Shown here: positions 1 to 10,316 of the stretch, in pieces
Layout of the letters: each line of letters starts with the position of its first letter
How positions within the stretch are numbered: the stretch's first letter is position 1
Source of the DNA: Codonopsis lanceolata
Lineage: Eukaryota; Streptophyta; Magnoliopsida; Asterales; Campanulaceae
Assembly: GCA_013146195.2 (NCBI GenBank)
Contig: CM028380.1
Coordinates: 86,430,049-86,494,048 of the forward strand
Direction: 5' to 3'
DNA length: 64,000 bases
Notes under the pieces: model-generated
Seen by the model: only the letters and a program-made list of their open reading frames with translations
Databases searched by the model: none
What the model was told of the DNA's origin: nothing
Position numbers and translations under genes: made by a program

Positions 1-1075
1 AAAATGGAAGGAGGATATTTTGGTAATTTAACCTCTTAAGTGATGTTACATTTAGGGTTTTTCGGTGTAACATTTAGGGGTTCTATTAATAATTCATATA
101 AACCCTAAAACCCAATTAAAGTATAATCTCCAAAATAACATTTCTATAAAAGATGTAAGAATAATAATTAATCAAAGTAAATACCAAGAAAGGAAAAACA
201 AATAATTAATTAAAATAAACACTTAAAAAATATAATAACTCAATAATTAAATATCCAACAAAAACGATGCAGAGAATTAGAAATGTGAGGCACCGATTTG
301 AAATTTTTAGTAGGTAATTAAAATTCAATGCATGTGTTATTTAATACAATGCAGAAATTGTCCAATGTTGATGGTCAACTATTACAACTGTGCATCAGTA
401 TGTCTATGATTAATTTGTGTTTTCTGATATTTGTAGTAATATTATTCATTTATGCATCGTAGTTTATCAATCATGCATCAGTATTTCTTGTGAACGTTCC
501 TTTTTTCTACATCGATTTTAAAACGATGCAGAGATTTAGGATGCGATTCACAAATTCAATAGTCATTCAATGTGCTATATCATGACCAAAGTAATTTCAT
601 TACAGTATATTTTTCAGAAATTTAAAGAAATGTAATCAAATATATTCATGTAATAATTGTCTACCCATCATCTAACTTTCTATTACAAAAGATTACTCAT
701 TTCATTATCATAAAATACGAATAATGTCAATGCTCGCATTTACCTTTTTGTATGTCATGTAGCCCTGAAGTATTTATTGGGAATATATCATGACTAATGG
801 CCTCCTTCAATTGGTCATCTATGTATATTTTATTCATGGTTTCGTAATCATCCACTGTTTCTACCTTGCCACGTACATCTAAATAACAATTTCATATATA
901 TTTTTTAGTAATCAATTAAAAATGTTATGCATTAAAGAATTAGTATATTTCTTACCAGCAACCACTAATAAATAGTGTTGCAAATTTTTCCTTGATTGGA
1001 ATTAACTTTCCTAGTTCTTTCTCCATAATTATTACCCAGACATCAATGTGCTATAAACAAGGAAAATAAGTTATC
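1..1075 (-). mobile_element. Arm of a decayed DNA transposon (MULE-associated), inverted copy of 13416-14548
   Basis: Reads as the reverse complement of 13416-14548, sharing long stretches, including the block around 263-430. On the minus strand two exon-like blocks are open: about 1050-956 (reads HIDVWVII...) bounded by GTAAG, and about 878-744 preceded by TTTAG and followed by GTAAA. Joining them at these sites does not keep one frame in either copy, so the splice model is unresolved. I do not recognise the protein. The homology stops at 1075 where a SINE-like insert begins. The left end is cut by the window edge. The link to the MULE copies rests on shared gatgca-type motifs and adjacency at 14.5 kb, which is inference. 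Confidence 0.55.
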
Positions 1076-1287
1076 GTCCTCACGGGCTTAGCTTAGTTGG
1101 TTAAGAGCTAGTAGATTTGGAGCAGGACCAAGGATCAAGTCCTAGCAATCGTAGTGTGGGGGGTTTTATCCTCTTGTGGGGGTGGCTCTTTGTAGGTACT
1201 AGGCACGAGTCCTCCTAGCTACTTAATCGTTGAGTTACCGTGATTTTCCCTCTCACATGCTCATGGGGCTGGGGTGTGGGGGCTCTC
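1076..1287 (+). mobile_element. tRNA-derived SINE-like element
   Basis: A tRNA-like head carries an A-box-like stretch (TTAGCTTAGTTGGTTAAGAG at about 1087) and a B-box-like stretch (GGATCAAGTCCTAG at about 1132). The G/T-rich body that follows resembles plant SINEs. The insert begins exactly where homology between the 1-1075 arm and its paralogue at 13.4 kb ends, which supports insertion. It lacks a cloverleaf and CCA-type acceptor pairing, so it is not a tRNA gene. No TSD was found because the right side abuts an LTR. Confidence 0.5.
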
Positions 1288-1689
1288 TGATGCGGATCGA
1301 TATCAAGATAAAACCAAGCCACAACAAAATCAACAATAAAGAAACGAGCAGCAGCAATCATAAGCAGCAACAAGCCTAGATAGTTTAGGATTTTATTATT
1401 TTATTACAATGTTGAGTTGGTTACTTTTGCAAGTAGGATTAGGAATATAAATTAGTTCTTTCCGTAAACTATTAAGATCTAGTTTGAAGTCCTATATAAA
1501 GGCATTACTTGTTTGTTTAAAGGCATTGATTAATATTATTTTTCCTATTGAAAGACTTGAGTGCGTGAGAGAAGGAATTATTTCTTTCTTGTTTCCCGCC
1601 CATTCGAGCGTTATATCGAGCAAACGTCCGTTCGTACGTTATTACGAATAAGACATTTTTTTTTCTTTACATTCTTCCGTTCTACGTCA
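1288..1689 (+). repeat. 5' LTR of the Ty3/gypsy element
   Basis: The segment starts TGATGCGG and ends TACGTCA directly before the primer-binding site, giving a 402-bp LTR with TG...CA ends. Only one copy exists in the window, so the left boundary is inferred from the TG and the end of the SINE-like body. A possible promoter lies around 1490-1500 (tatataaagg). Confidence 0.6.
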
Positions 1690-1690
1690 G

Positions 1691-1704
1691 TTGATATCAG
1701 AGCC
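1691..1704 (+). promoter_or_regulatory. Primer-binding site (tRNA-iMet type)
   Basis: TTGATATCAGAGCC matches the usual plant TGGTATCAGAGC primer site apart from changes near its 5' end. It sits immediately 3' of the LTR and overlaps the gag start region (ATG at 1705). Confidence 0.65.
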
Positions 1705-2800
1705 ATGGCCGAACAACTTAACCGCGACAATGTTGATCGTATTACAGCACTCGAAAATAGTTTGCAAGAACTGCGAACCAACATGGGGGAGGAGATACAA
1801 ACAACGATTCAGAATAGCATCCGTGAAGCCTTAGCTACACTATACATTGCAGCAAACAACCCCGCCGCTGAACCCGTGGCCGCACAAGCAGCCCCTGTCG
1901 AACACGTTGGACAAGCTGTGGGTGCAATTAATGACCCAGCTAATCCAGCACCACCCCCCTCCCCAAGTCTATCGTCGACGAGAGATGATTTTAGACACAT
2001 ATAATGTCTAGGCTGAAATTCCCAATTTTAATGGAAGTCTAGACGTTGAATCTTTCCTCGATTGGATTTATGAAGTTGAGAGATTTTTTGAGATCATGGG
2101 GATAGAGGAGGAACGAAAGGTGTCTATTGTTGCGTATAAGCTAAAGAGAGGAGCAGGAACATGGTGGCAAGGAATCCGAGATGATCGGTATCGCAGACGA
2201 CTTATTCCAATCGGAGATTGGGTTTCGATGAAGGATTTGTTACAGCAATGATTTCTACCTTGAGATTATATGCAACAATTGTATCGAAAATTATTGGATT
2301 GTCAACAAGGGACACGTAGCGTAGCAGTTTACATCGAAGAATTTCAGTGCCTTCAATCCCATTGTGGACTAAAAGAAGACGATGATCAACAGGTGGCTCG
2401 TTATATTAGGGGTTTGCATTATGGAATTCAAGATAAAATGGGTGTCCAGCCCATTCACTCCTTACATGATGCGCAAGAGATGGTCATGAGAGCCGAATTA
2501 TGACTCTGATCCTTACCCAACTCCATATGCACCCCAGTGTATCGACAGAGTCTTGGGGATGAAAGGCCAAACACTGTGGAAACAACAAAAACAGTTGAGA
2601 CGACGAAGGCAAGAATCGCCCAACACTGCACCTTCGACGCCAACCGCAAGATCGTCCAACAAACTCGAGAACAAGAGAAAGTAATCCTTACGCTCGATCA
2701 ACTCCAGGGAAGTGTTTTCGTTGCAACCAACCAGGTCATAAATCTAACGAGTGTCCTACACGAAGGCCAGTACATGTTGTTGACACTAATTTGGATAAAG
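1705..2800 (+). pseudogene. gag pseudogene of the Ty3/gypsy element
   Basis: The protein starts MAEQLNRD at 1705, just after the primer site. Frame 1 stops at 2002-2004 and the gag core continues in frame 2 from about 2012 (FNGSLDVESFLDWIY). In-frame TGA codons at 2249-2251 and 2261-2263 both sit where gag relatives have arginine, consistent with CGA to TGA transitions. Another shift returns to frame 1 before a CCHC zinc knuckle at 2713-2754 (CFRCNQPGHKSNEC). The protein would coat element RNA in cytoplasmic particles; this copy cannot make it. Confidence 0.8.
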
Positions 2801-5800
2801 AAGATAATGAACCTTGCAACTAAGAATCAGCTTTTAAGGCTGATGATGTTTGTGGATATGAAATCGATGAACTTGTGTGCATTGTACAACAAACTCTTTG
2901 CTCAACAAAGCAAGAAGAACCAAGTCAGCGGAGGAAAATATTTCAAGCTAAGTGTCGGATTGGGCAAGCAGTTTGTAGCTTAATCATTGACAGCTGCAGT
3001 TGTGAAAATCTTATTTCGCAAAAGATTGTTGATCATCTTAATCTCGCCACCGAACCTCACCCACACCCTTATCAAATTTGTTGGATTCAAAGGGGACCTA
3101 GGCTCAAGGTTGATCGAATTTGCAAAGTTCCTATTTCAATGTGGAAATACTATATAGAAAATGTTTATCGTGATGCCGTTGATATGGACGCTTGTCACGT
3201 TTTACTCGGAAGGCCTTGGCAATATGATGTGGATGCCATTCATCGAGGGCGAGAAAATACTTATACTTTCCAGTGACAAGGGAAACGTATCATGGTTACA
3301 CCAATTGGGAGTACACCGTCTGTTCAAAAAGTGGAAGGGCGCACCTTCTTATCCCTTTCGGAGTCACGGACAGCGTTTATGGCAGATGCAAAGGATATTG
3401 GAGGATTTTTTGCGTTGGTTGCTAAGGATGATTACGAAAAATCAGATTTACCAGAGACAGTTCAACAAATTATAGCAGAATTCCCAAAGGTAACTGCAGA
3501 TCCAAAAAAGTTACCTCTCCTCCGAGACATTCAACATCAAATAGATTTTATAATTCCAGGTGCTCGACTCCCAAATTTACCTCATTATCGTTTAAATCTG
3601 CGAGAAGCTCACATTTTACAAGAAAAGGTTGAACCTTTGCTACAAATTGACCATGTTCATGAGAGCATCAGCCCTTACGTCGTTCCAGCTCTACTAGTCC
3701 CTAAAAAAGACAAAACTTGGAGGATGTGCGTTGATAGTAGAGCCATTAATATGATTACTATACAATACCGGTTCCCTATCCCGCGCCTTGAAGACATGTT
3801 GGATCAGTTACGTGGAGCAGTGATTTATTTTAAGATTGATCTAACAAGTGGTTATCATCAGGTTAGGGTTCGACCCAGAGATGAATGGAAAACAGCGTTT
3901 AAAACTAAGGAAGGACTTTACGAGTGGCTCGTCATGCCTTTTGGCCTCTCAAACGCCCAAGTACTTTCATGCGGTTGATGAACCAAACCCTTAAACCTTT
4001 TCTAAACAAATTTGTGGTTGTCTATTTTGATGACATTCTAATCTACAGTAGCAGTCTGTCGGAACATGAGAAACACTTACGTCTAGTGCTGGAAACACAT
4101 CAATCCAATGAGCTCTACTTCAATTTGAAGAAGTGTAATTTCTTGACCGAAAAGGTATTGTTTCTGGGTTTTATAATAAGCTCACAAGGGGTACATGTTG
4201 ATGATGCAAAGATCCAAACTATTCGCGATTGGCCGACACCACAAACCGTTTCTGAGGTTCGTAGTTTCCATGGATTAGCAACATTCTACAAGAGGTTCAT
4301 TCACAACTTCAGTAGTATTGTAGCTCCCATTACTGAATGTTTAAAAACAAAAAGTCGCACTTTCAACTGGACTAAAGCAGCAGCTTGAAGTTTTGAAGAA
4401 ATTAAACAGAGGCTCACTTCTGCCCCAATTCTAGCATTCCCAGATTTTGACAAAGTCTTCGAAGTCGAGTGTGATGATTGTGGAGTAGGGGTTGGTGGTG
4501 TATTTTCTCAGGATGGAAGACCAGTCGCCTATTTTAGCAAGAAACTGAATGAAGCTCGACAAGTTTGGTCCACGTATGAGCAGGAGTTATATGCAGTGTT
4601 TCGTGCTTTGAAAACATGGGAAAGATATTTGCTACCACGAGAGTTTATCATTTATTCGGATCACCAATCACTTCAACACTTTAAACCACAGGGTGACCTA
4701 AAGAGTAAAATGCATGTGCGCTGGGCTGTTTTCTTTGGACAATTTAATTATGTCATTCGCCATAAATTAGGGGTTTCAAATAAGGTTGCCGACACCCTTA
4801 GCAGACATGCAGCCTTTCTAATTACAATCAGTGCTGAAGTTACTGGCTTAGAGTTCTTACCCGAATTGTACAAAGATGATGAGGATTTTGGGTTAATTTG
4901 GGAAAAATATTTGGATAACAAACTGATGGGTGAGTATCTAGTTCACGATGGATACTTGTTTCTAGGGAACCAACTCTATATACCACGTTTCTCTTTGCGC
5001 GAAAAATTGATTAGAGAACTACATGCTGGAGGATTAAGTGGGCATTTCAGGCGAGTCGAGGAGCGATACTATTGGCCACAGATTAAGCGCGGTGTCGGAA
5101 AGATTGTCCGTAAGTGTTTCATATGTCAAACACAGAAAGGGCAAGCTCAAAATACTGGGTTGTACATGTCGTTGCCTGTTCCCGAGAATCCTTGGGAAGA
5201 TTTATCTATGGATTATATTTTGGGATTACCACGAACCCAACGGGGATTAGACTCCATTTATGTTGTTGTTGACAGGTTCTCTAAAATGTCTCATTTCATT
5301 CCTTGTCGAAATACCAGTGATACACCACATACTGCACAACTCTTCTTCTAAGAGGTGGTTCGTTTACAAGGCATCCATCGTACCATTACTTCTGATCGTG
5401 ACTCAAAGTTTTTGGTTGTGTTTTGGTCGACGTTATGGAAGCGATTTGGGACAGACTTAAGGTTCAGCAGCTCTGCTCACCCACAAACCGACGGATAGAC
5501 CAAAGTTGTGAACAAAGCTCTAGGGAACCTGCTACGATGTCTTTGTGGTGATAAAAAGAAGCAATGGGATTTGGCTTTACCACAGGCTGAGTTTGCTTAT
5601 AATAGTACAAAGAATCATTCAACCGAAAAATCGCCATTTTCCATTGTTTATCGCAAGACTCCCGCGACTACTATTGACCTTGTTAAATTGCCTACCATTA
5701 CCAGCCGTAGTGCTGCAGCTAGCTAGTTCGCACAGTAACATGTCGACGTCTTCCAAGAGGTTCGCCAACGGTTAATTGAATCCAATGCCAAGTATAAAGC

Positions 5801-5999
5801 CCAAACGGATCAACATCGGAGTCATAAAACATTTCAGATTGGAGATTACATCATGATTTTCTTACGCAAGGAGCGTGGAGGTATGCAACATAAACTTGAT
5901 CAGCGTAAGTATGGACCATTCCGGGTTGTGAGGAAAATTAATGATAATGCATATGTTCTTGATCTTCCTGCTCGTATGGAAAGAAACAAGTTTAGGATT
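2801..5999 (+). pseudogene. pol pseudogene (PR-RT-RNase H-integrase) of the Ty3/gypsy element
   Basis: Protease: the active-site triad region at 2983-3000 reads DSCS where DSGS is usual, so the glycine is lost. Reverse transcriptase runs from about 3292 to 4388 with a frameshift near 3957 and YFDD kept at 4023-4034. RNase H follows at about 4420-4800 after a TGA at 4386-4388. Integrase has its zinc finger at about 5020-5140 and keeps the first two catalytic aspartates (near 5211 and 5394). The third catalytic residue, normally Glu, reads Lys (5502-5504), next to an in-frame TAG at 5496-5498. Further stops occur near 5349 and 5724. The C-terminus breaks off at about 5999. Proteolysis and integration must be dead in this copy. 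Confidence 0.85.
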
Positions 6000-6211
6000 T
6001 ATGGTTAATTGTAAAGGAGGGTTTCACATATATTTATAGGAGGATAATAATTATTAATTGAAACTCCTTTATATAAAGGGATAAGGATTAATTAGTAATT
6101 AGAGTTTAGGGTTAATTGTAACTCCTTTTTTATAAAACGATTATTTAGTAATTAAACTTTTAAATGAATGTGGTATTTAGTGTTTTTGTGTTGCATTTAA
6201 GGCCACTCATG
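6000..6211. other. AT-rich remnant between the Ty3 element and MULE copy A
   Basis: This short stretch holds diverged repeats of aactcctttatataaa type (near 6060 and 6120). It matches neither the 5' LTR nor the left flank of MULE copy B. It may be a rest of the lost 3' end of the Ty3 element, but nothing supports that directly. Confidence 0.3.
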
Positions 6212-6888
6212 ATTAATCTATTAGGATTGTGTGTTCTTGTAACACAAGTCATATGTGTGGTTTGTCTTTCTTCTATGAGACACAGCTGACCTAATTTATT
6301 AAGGTAAGGAATCCTTCATATTTGTTAAGTCTATGTTTGATAAGTCCTTATTTATTACACTAACCTACTAATCTTTTATGCTAAGTGGTTTTCTTATTCT
6401 ACAAAGTTTCTAGGTCAAGGATGCAAGTATAAATAAGAGGATACAAGGCTGTGAAGCTAAGAGACGATACTGAGCATATACTATACACATATTGTTAAGA
6501 GAGAGAGAGAGAGATCGAAAATCTGCTGCTGCTCCTATCCTGAATGTATTGCTGAATGAAGTTACATCAAAGTCTTCATTCATTCTGTTATCATCACTAT
6601 TTTTCTATGAACACCTCATACTCTTTTGTTAAAAGCTATTGAGCGTATATCAGTCTAGGTAGTCTGAGGTGTTAGTATTATTCAGATCCATATCTATTGC
6701 ACATAGAGTTTTTACATACATTCCACTTTGTTAGTCTTTCGAATGTAATGAGCTTAAACATATAGTTTATTAGTGAAATATTTTTAGTAATGAGGCTCGA
6801 TCAATAAGTATTGTTGCTTATTGATCAAAAGGTATCTCTTGTGTTCAATTTTTGTTCTTCCTGTTTTGTTTTATTTTATTCCGCAACA
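6212..6888 (+). repeat. LTR-like segment (copy A)
   Basis: The segment ends in ...CCGCAACA and is followed at 6889 by TTGATATC, which resembles a primer-binding site start. It includes a (GA)n run near 6500 and a 10-bp inverted repeat (gatcaataag/cttattgatc) near 6798-6826. No retrotransposon coding sequence follows. It is best read as an old, truncated LTR retrotransposon end inserted beside or into the MULE before the pair was duplicated. Confidence 0.45.
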
Positions 6889-7299
6889 TTGATATCTCAA
6901 TGAAGTCTTCAATGAACTCTTCATTGTAAGCTTCATTGACCAGATCATACAAAACAGTTTATTTTCCGTTTATTTAATTATTCTGGTTTATCCTTGCTTT
7001 AATCACTTTCTTTCAATTTTAAAACTGATGCACAAAACATGAGTCCATTAAGAAATTTGCGATGCATGAATAAACTATATTACTGGAAACATCAGAAACA
7101 ACAAAACATCAAATTTAAAAAAAAAACATTAAAACAATATACTATATATTTGTAGAAACAACCAAAACTTCTGTAACCTTGAAACAATAGAACTAATTTT
7201 TTAAATTAACATAAAAACTCAAAGTTCCAAAAAAAGGAACGCAAAATTTCCATAAACACTAACAGTTCAATAAGATCAAAGCAATACAAATCAATTTTG

Positions 7300-9075
7300 A
7301 ATGACATCTCCACATGACCTAGAGTTGTGGTTACAAAGCTTGTGACATTTGCTACAAATCCTTTTCTTTTTTGCTTGTAGATTCACCAAATGAGGCAATC
7401 ATATTTTTCTTAGGACGTCTAGCTAAACTCTTAGTTATTAGGGGCAAAATGGTCTCACCAATAGAAGTTCCCATAGCTCACATCTCTTAGTAGTCAGAAT
7501 TGGCATGCATCAAGTTTTCCTCGTAACACTTGACGTAATTACTTGTAAGAAAATAATTGTCAACCATATCCTCAATCTTTTTTCTGGATCTCAAAATCGC
7601 AATAGCAGTGTGGCAACATGGGAATCCTACAATCTTCCATTGATAGCATGAACATGTTCGATTTCACAAATCAACCACTATACTTGTATTCGATAAATCC
7701 TTATATGTGGAATTATATCCAACTTGGACCAGCCACGTGATCTTAACCTTAGTATACTCAACCCACTTTTTTCCATCTTCGGACATAATATTTTGGTTCA
7801 TTATCTTCCAATGCTAAGTATATCAACAAACCAATTCATGATTTTGATCTAATGCAATCGGCCATGTGAGTAATAAGAAGGGCCGAGCATCTAAAATCCA
7901 TTTATCAAACGATTCAATAACATTTGAGGTCAATTTTGCATACCTTTTCTCATGGGATTAATGTGCAATAGCCCAACACTCAAATGGAAGATTGACCAAA
8001 AAATCACAACCAATCTGACCACCTTTTCTTTTAAATATTTCAAGCTTCTCATCGAACAATTTGACATTTGTGCATATGCACAATCCTTAAGCCTTGCACA
8101 CATATTGCTACGGAATGAGCTCAAATCAATTCTCCCGATTTTTTGCGCTTACAACCGCGCGAATGCAAGCGGGAACATGCCTATATTAAAAATAATATAA
8201 TGATTCAAATAACAACATTAAAACTGCGATGCCTCAAATTATAAATCCCGACGCATCTTATTGTAATGACGTACAACTCAATTAAATTTTGATGCATGGA
8301 TTTGGATTCCGATGCATCGTGTTTTACTCTAAATGAATGCATTTACTAAATTGTGATGCATGGATTTTCATTCTGATGCATCTACTATTACATTATAAAA
8401 CTTTCACCCAAACTACAAAATGAAAATAATTGAAGGTACCTTGATTTCCATCCTTGGCAGTGGTAGACAAAATGGTTCCCTTAAACAATATTGGACGACA
8501 ATACTTGAAACCACACACACCCGAAAATGAAAAAAAAAATAACCGACTGAAACATTTTGAAACAACATCCGACTCTACAGGAGCTAAACTACCAGGATTA
8601 CTAATATGTAACGGTTTAACATACCACTGCAATTCCTAAAAAGATCCTTTGTAACCACAAAAAATAGTCGTACGAGCAGTCTCAACGCTCCTTATATGAC
8701 ATTGATATAACATACCACTGCATGATATATCAATGCCATAATGGGTCATAATATGATTAATTACATCAGATGGGGAATAACTTGGCCGATTAAGAACATT
8801 TTCAATTATCAAGTTCACAATAACACCATAGCCCATCCTTCTGGAATTACAAGCTACATCATCGATGAAACATGACAACTATGTGCATGGTTGCACTTGT
8901 AAATGGATACATAATTATCAACAACTGAGATACATGCCTTGACAAACTAACTGCAATGATCATTGAATTTTTTTGCACATTCAAAACTAATTCTCTTATG
9001 AGTGTTTTTACAAAAACAAAATAAAATCCAATTTTGAAGGAATCCTTTATAAGATTCTTATGAAATTCTTCCATT
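7300..9075 (-). pseudogene. MULE (MuDR-type) transposase pseudogene, copy A
   Basis: Read from 9075 down, the order of conserved pieces is that of plant MULE transposases. First is an N-terminal DNA-binding-like region, then a YGIDIS block (about 8800-8640), then the start of the catalytic domain (FKYCRPILF, TAKDGNQ) to 8440. Next comes an intron (8439-8181) with GT/AG ends that resumes MFPLAFA, then LTSNVIESFDKW. A SWIM zinc finger follows (CSC at about 7655, PCCH at about 7610), and a zinc-knuckle CSKCHKLCNHNSRSC at about 7356-7312 in which Cys replaces the usual Gly. Frameshifts and stops abound. A CG expansion after PLAFA and a ~125-bp deletion removed a piece that copy B still has. It would cut and paste MULEs in the nucleus; this copy is dead. 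Confidence 0.8.
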
Positions 9076-10316
9076 CCATCTTTAAAGATTTACCCATGCC
9101 CAGTAATAAGAGGTGACCAACCAGATGTTAAAAGATCATTTCGATATTGTGCAGGGTGTATGTCATAACATGGGACACTATCATTGTCACTTTTCAAAGT
9201 TCCAAAACTCACAAACTTACTTTGATGAGCCGACGATGCATCAAAACTACAAAAAGATGCATCGCGATTGGACTTCATTGAATCCTGATTAGAGAACAAT
9301 GCATCGCAACTATGTTGGGCTACTTCGCATTGTAAATTATGGGCATCCTTTTGTGCTTAGCCTGATTCAAAACATTCATCACGAACCTTAAACATTATAG
9401 ATTTTAATTATATCAATGGGTATAACACTAACTAATAACAATCCCGCCAACCAAGTCATGTTTTTGCAATCTTCATCATTCGATAAACAACATTTGACAT
9501 GAGATCCCACGTAATGTTTAAAACTTAAATTACCCGATTCAACATTGAAATATTTGCCTATTACAGATTGAACCAAATCATTAAAACAAAATGATCTGGA
9601 ACTTAAAAACAAGAGTATCTCTCCTAAATTTAAGCAAAAACATAATGGGCTTATCCATTGAATGTAGAAGCATATCGATTGGAAAATAAAAGAAATACAG
9701 ATTAAAATGATATGAGATTATCGATTGGATGCAAAACTCCTCTATTCAAATATGAACATACACGAATAATAAATAGAAAATAATAGTTGCGTATGGAAAC
9801 TGGACGAAAAGACCTTGTCGGATGGAGGGTCGTTTTAGTCAGAAAAAAACAAAAGTATTCTTTTGCGGTTAAAAAAAAAAGAGGGTACTTCAGCAATTAC
9901 AAATTAATAAAAGGGGACCGACATGCAATTATTCCAAGTTTTTTCAACCGTTCCGCTCCTTTGTTTTTTTATAAGTGGAAAAATGTACTTTTGGGGGTAA
10001 AAAGACGATTTTGTCATTAATGAATGAGACAGACACTAAGAATCCATTTGTGCATCGCGATGCACCATTTTTGTCCTTCGCGATGCATCAATCTGGGCAT
10101 ATTTGCGGAAATCAAGTAATTTTGTATCACGGTACACCAATTTGTCTATCACGATAAATCAATTTGTGCATTTTTACCAAAATCAATCAATCTATTTATA
10201 TTTAATCTATTTGAATCATACTATGATTACAATATTAAGTAAAATAAGGAAACTTTGAATCGATCAATTTATATTCAATCTATTTGAATCATACCATAAT
10301 TACAATACTAAGTAAA
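9076..10316. other. MULE 3' or subterminal non-coding region, copy A
   Basis: There is no supportable gene. The region is colinear with 17535-18780. It holds poly-A/poly-T runs and clustered gcatcgcgatgca-type palindromic motifs near 9240-9310 and 10050-10090, possibly old transposase binding sites. The block 9910-10090 resembles, in inverted orientation, the sequence at 19000-19190. Confidence 0.4.

Larger units (their letters stand above)
1288..5999 (+). mobile_element. Ty3/gypsy LTR retrotransposon, decayed, 3' LTR missing
   Basis: The order is 5' LTR (1288-1689), initiator-Met-type primer site (1691-1704), gag, protease, RT, RNase H and integrase, which is the Ty3/gypsy order. The coding region is spread over all three plus frames with several stops. 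The integrase C-terminus stops at about 5999 and no copy of the 5' LTR follows it, so the 3' end was lost by deletion or replaced by the next element. The lineage is uncertain. The pol resembles plant chromoviruses, but the place where a chromodomain would lie is gone. Confidence 0.85.
6212..10316 (-). mobile_element. Composite repeat copy A: LTR-like segment plus decayed MULE
   Basis: This is a direct repeat of 14546-18780, and similarity runs nearly unbroken from attaatctattagg at 6212 to the block ending at about 10316. It consists of an LTR-like segment (6212-6888) and a Mutator-like element whose transposase pseudogene is on the minus strand (about 9075-7300). The non-coding parts (7000-7300 and 9080-10316) are rich in gatgca/tgcatc motifs. 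Copy A ends at 10316, where copy B continues, so A is truncated on the right. No TSD was found. Confidence 0.7.

Noticed and set aside
1080..1150. tRNA gene suggested by A- and B-box-like sequences
   Set aside because: No acceptor stem or anticodon arm can be drawn and the sequence runs on into a SINE-like body.
5800..6200. Chromodomain and 3' LTR of the Ty3 element
   Set aside because: The integrase tail stops at about 5999 and nothing after it resembles a chromodomain or the 5' LTR.
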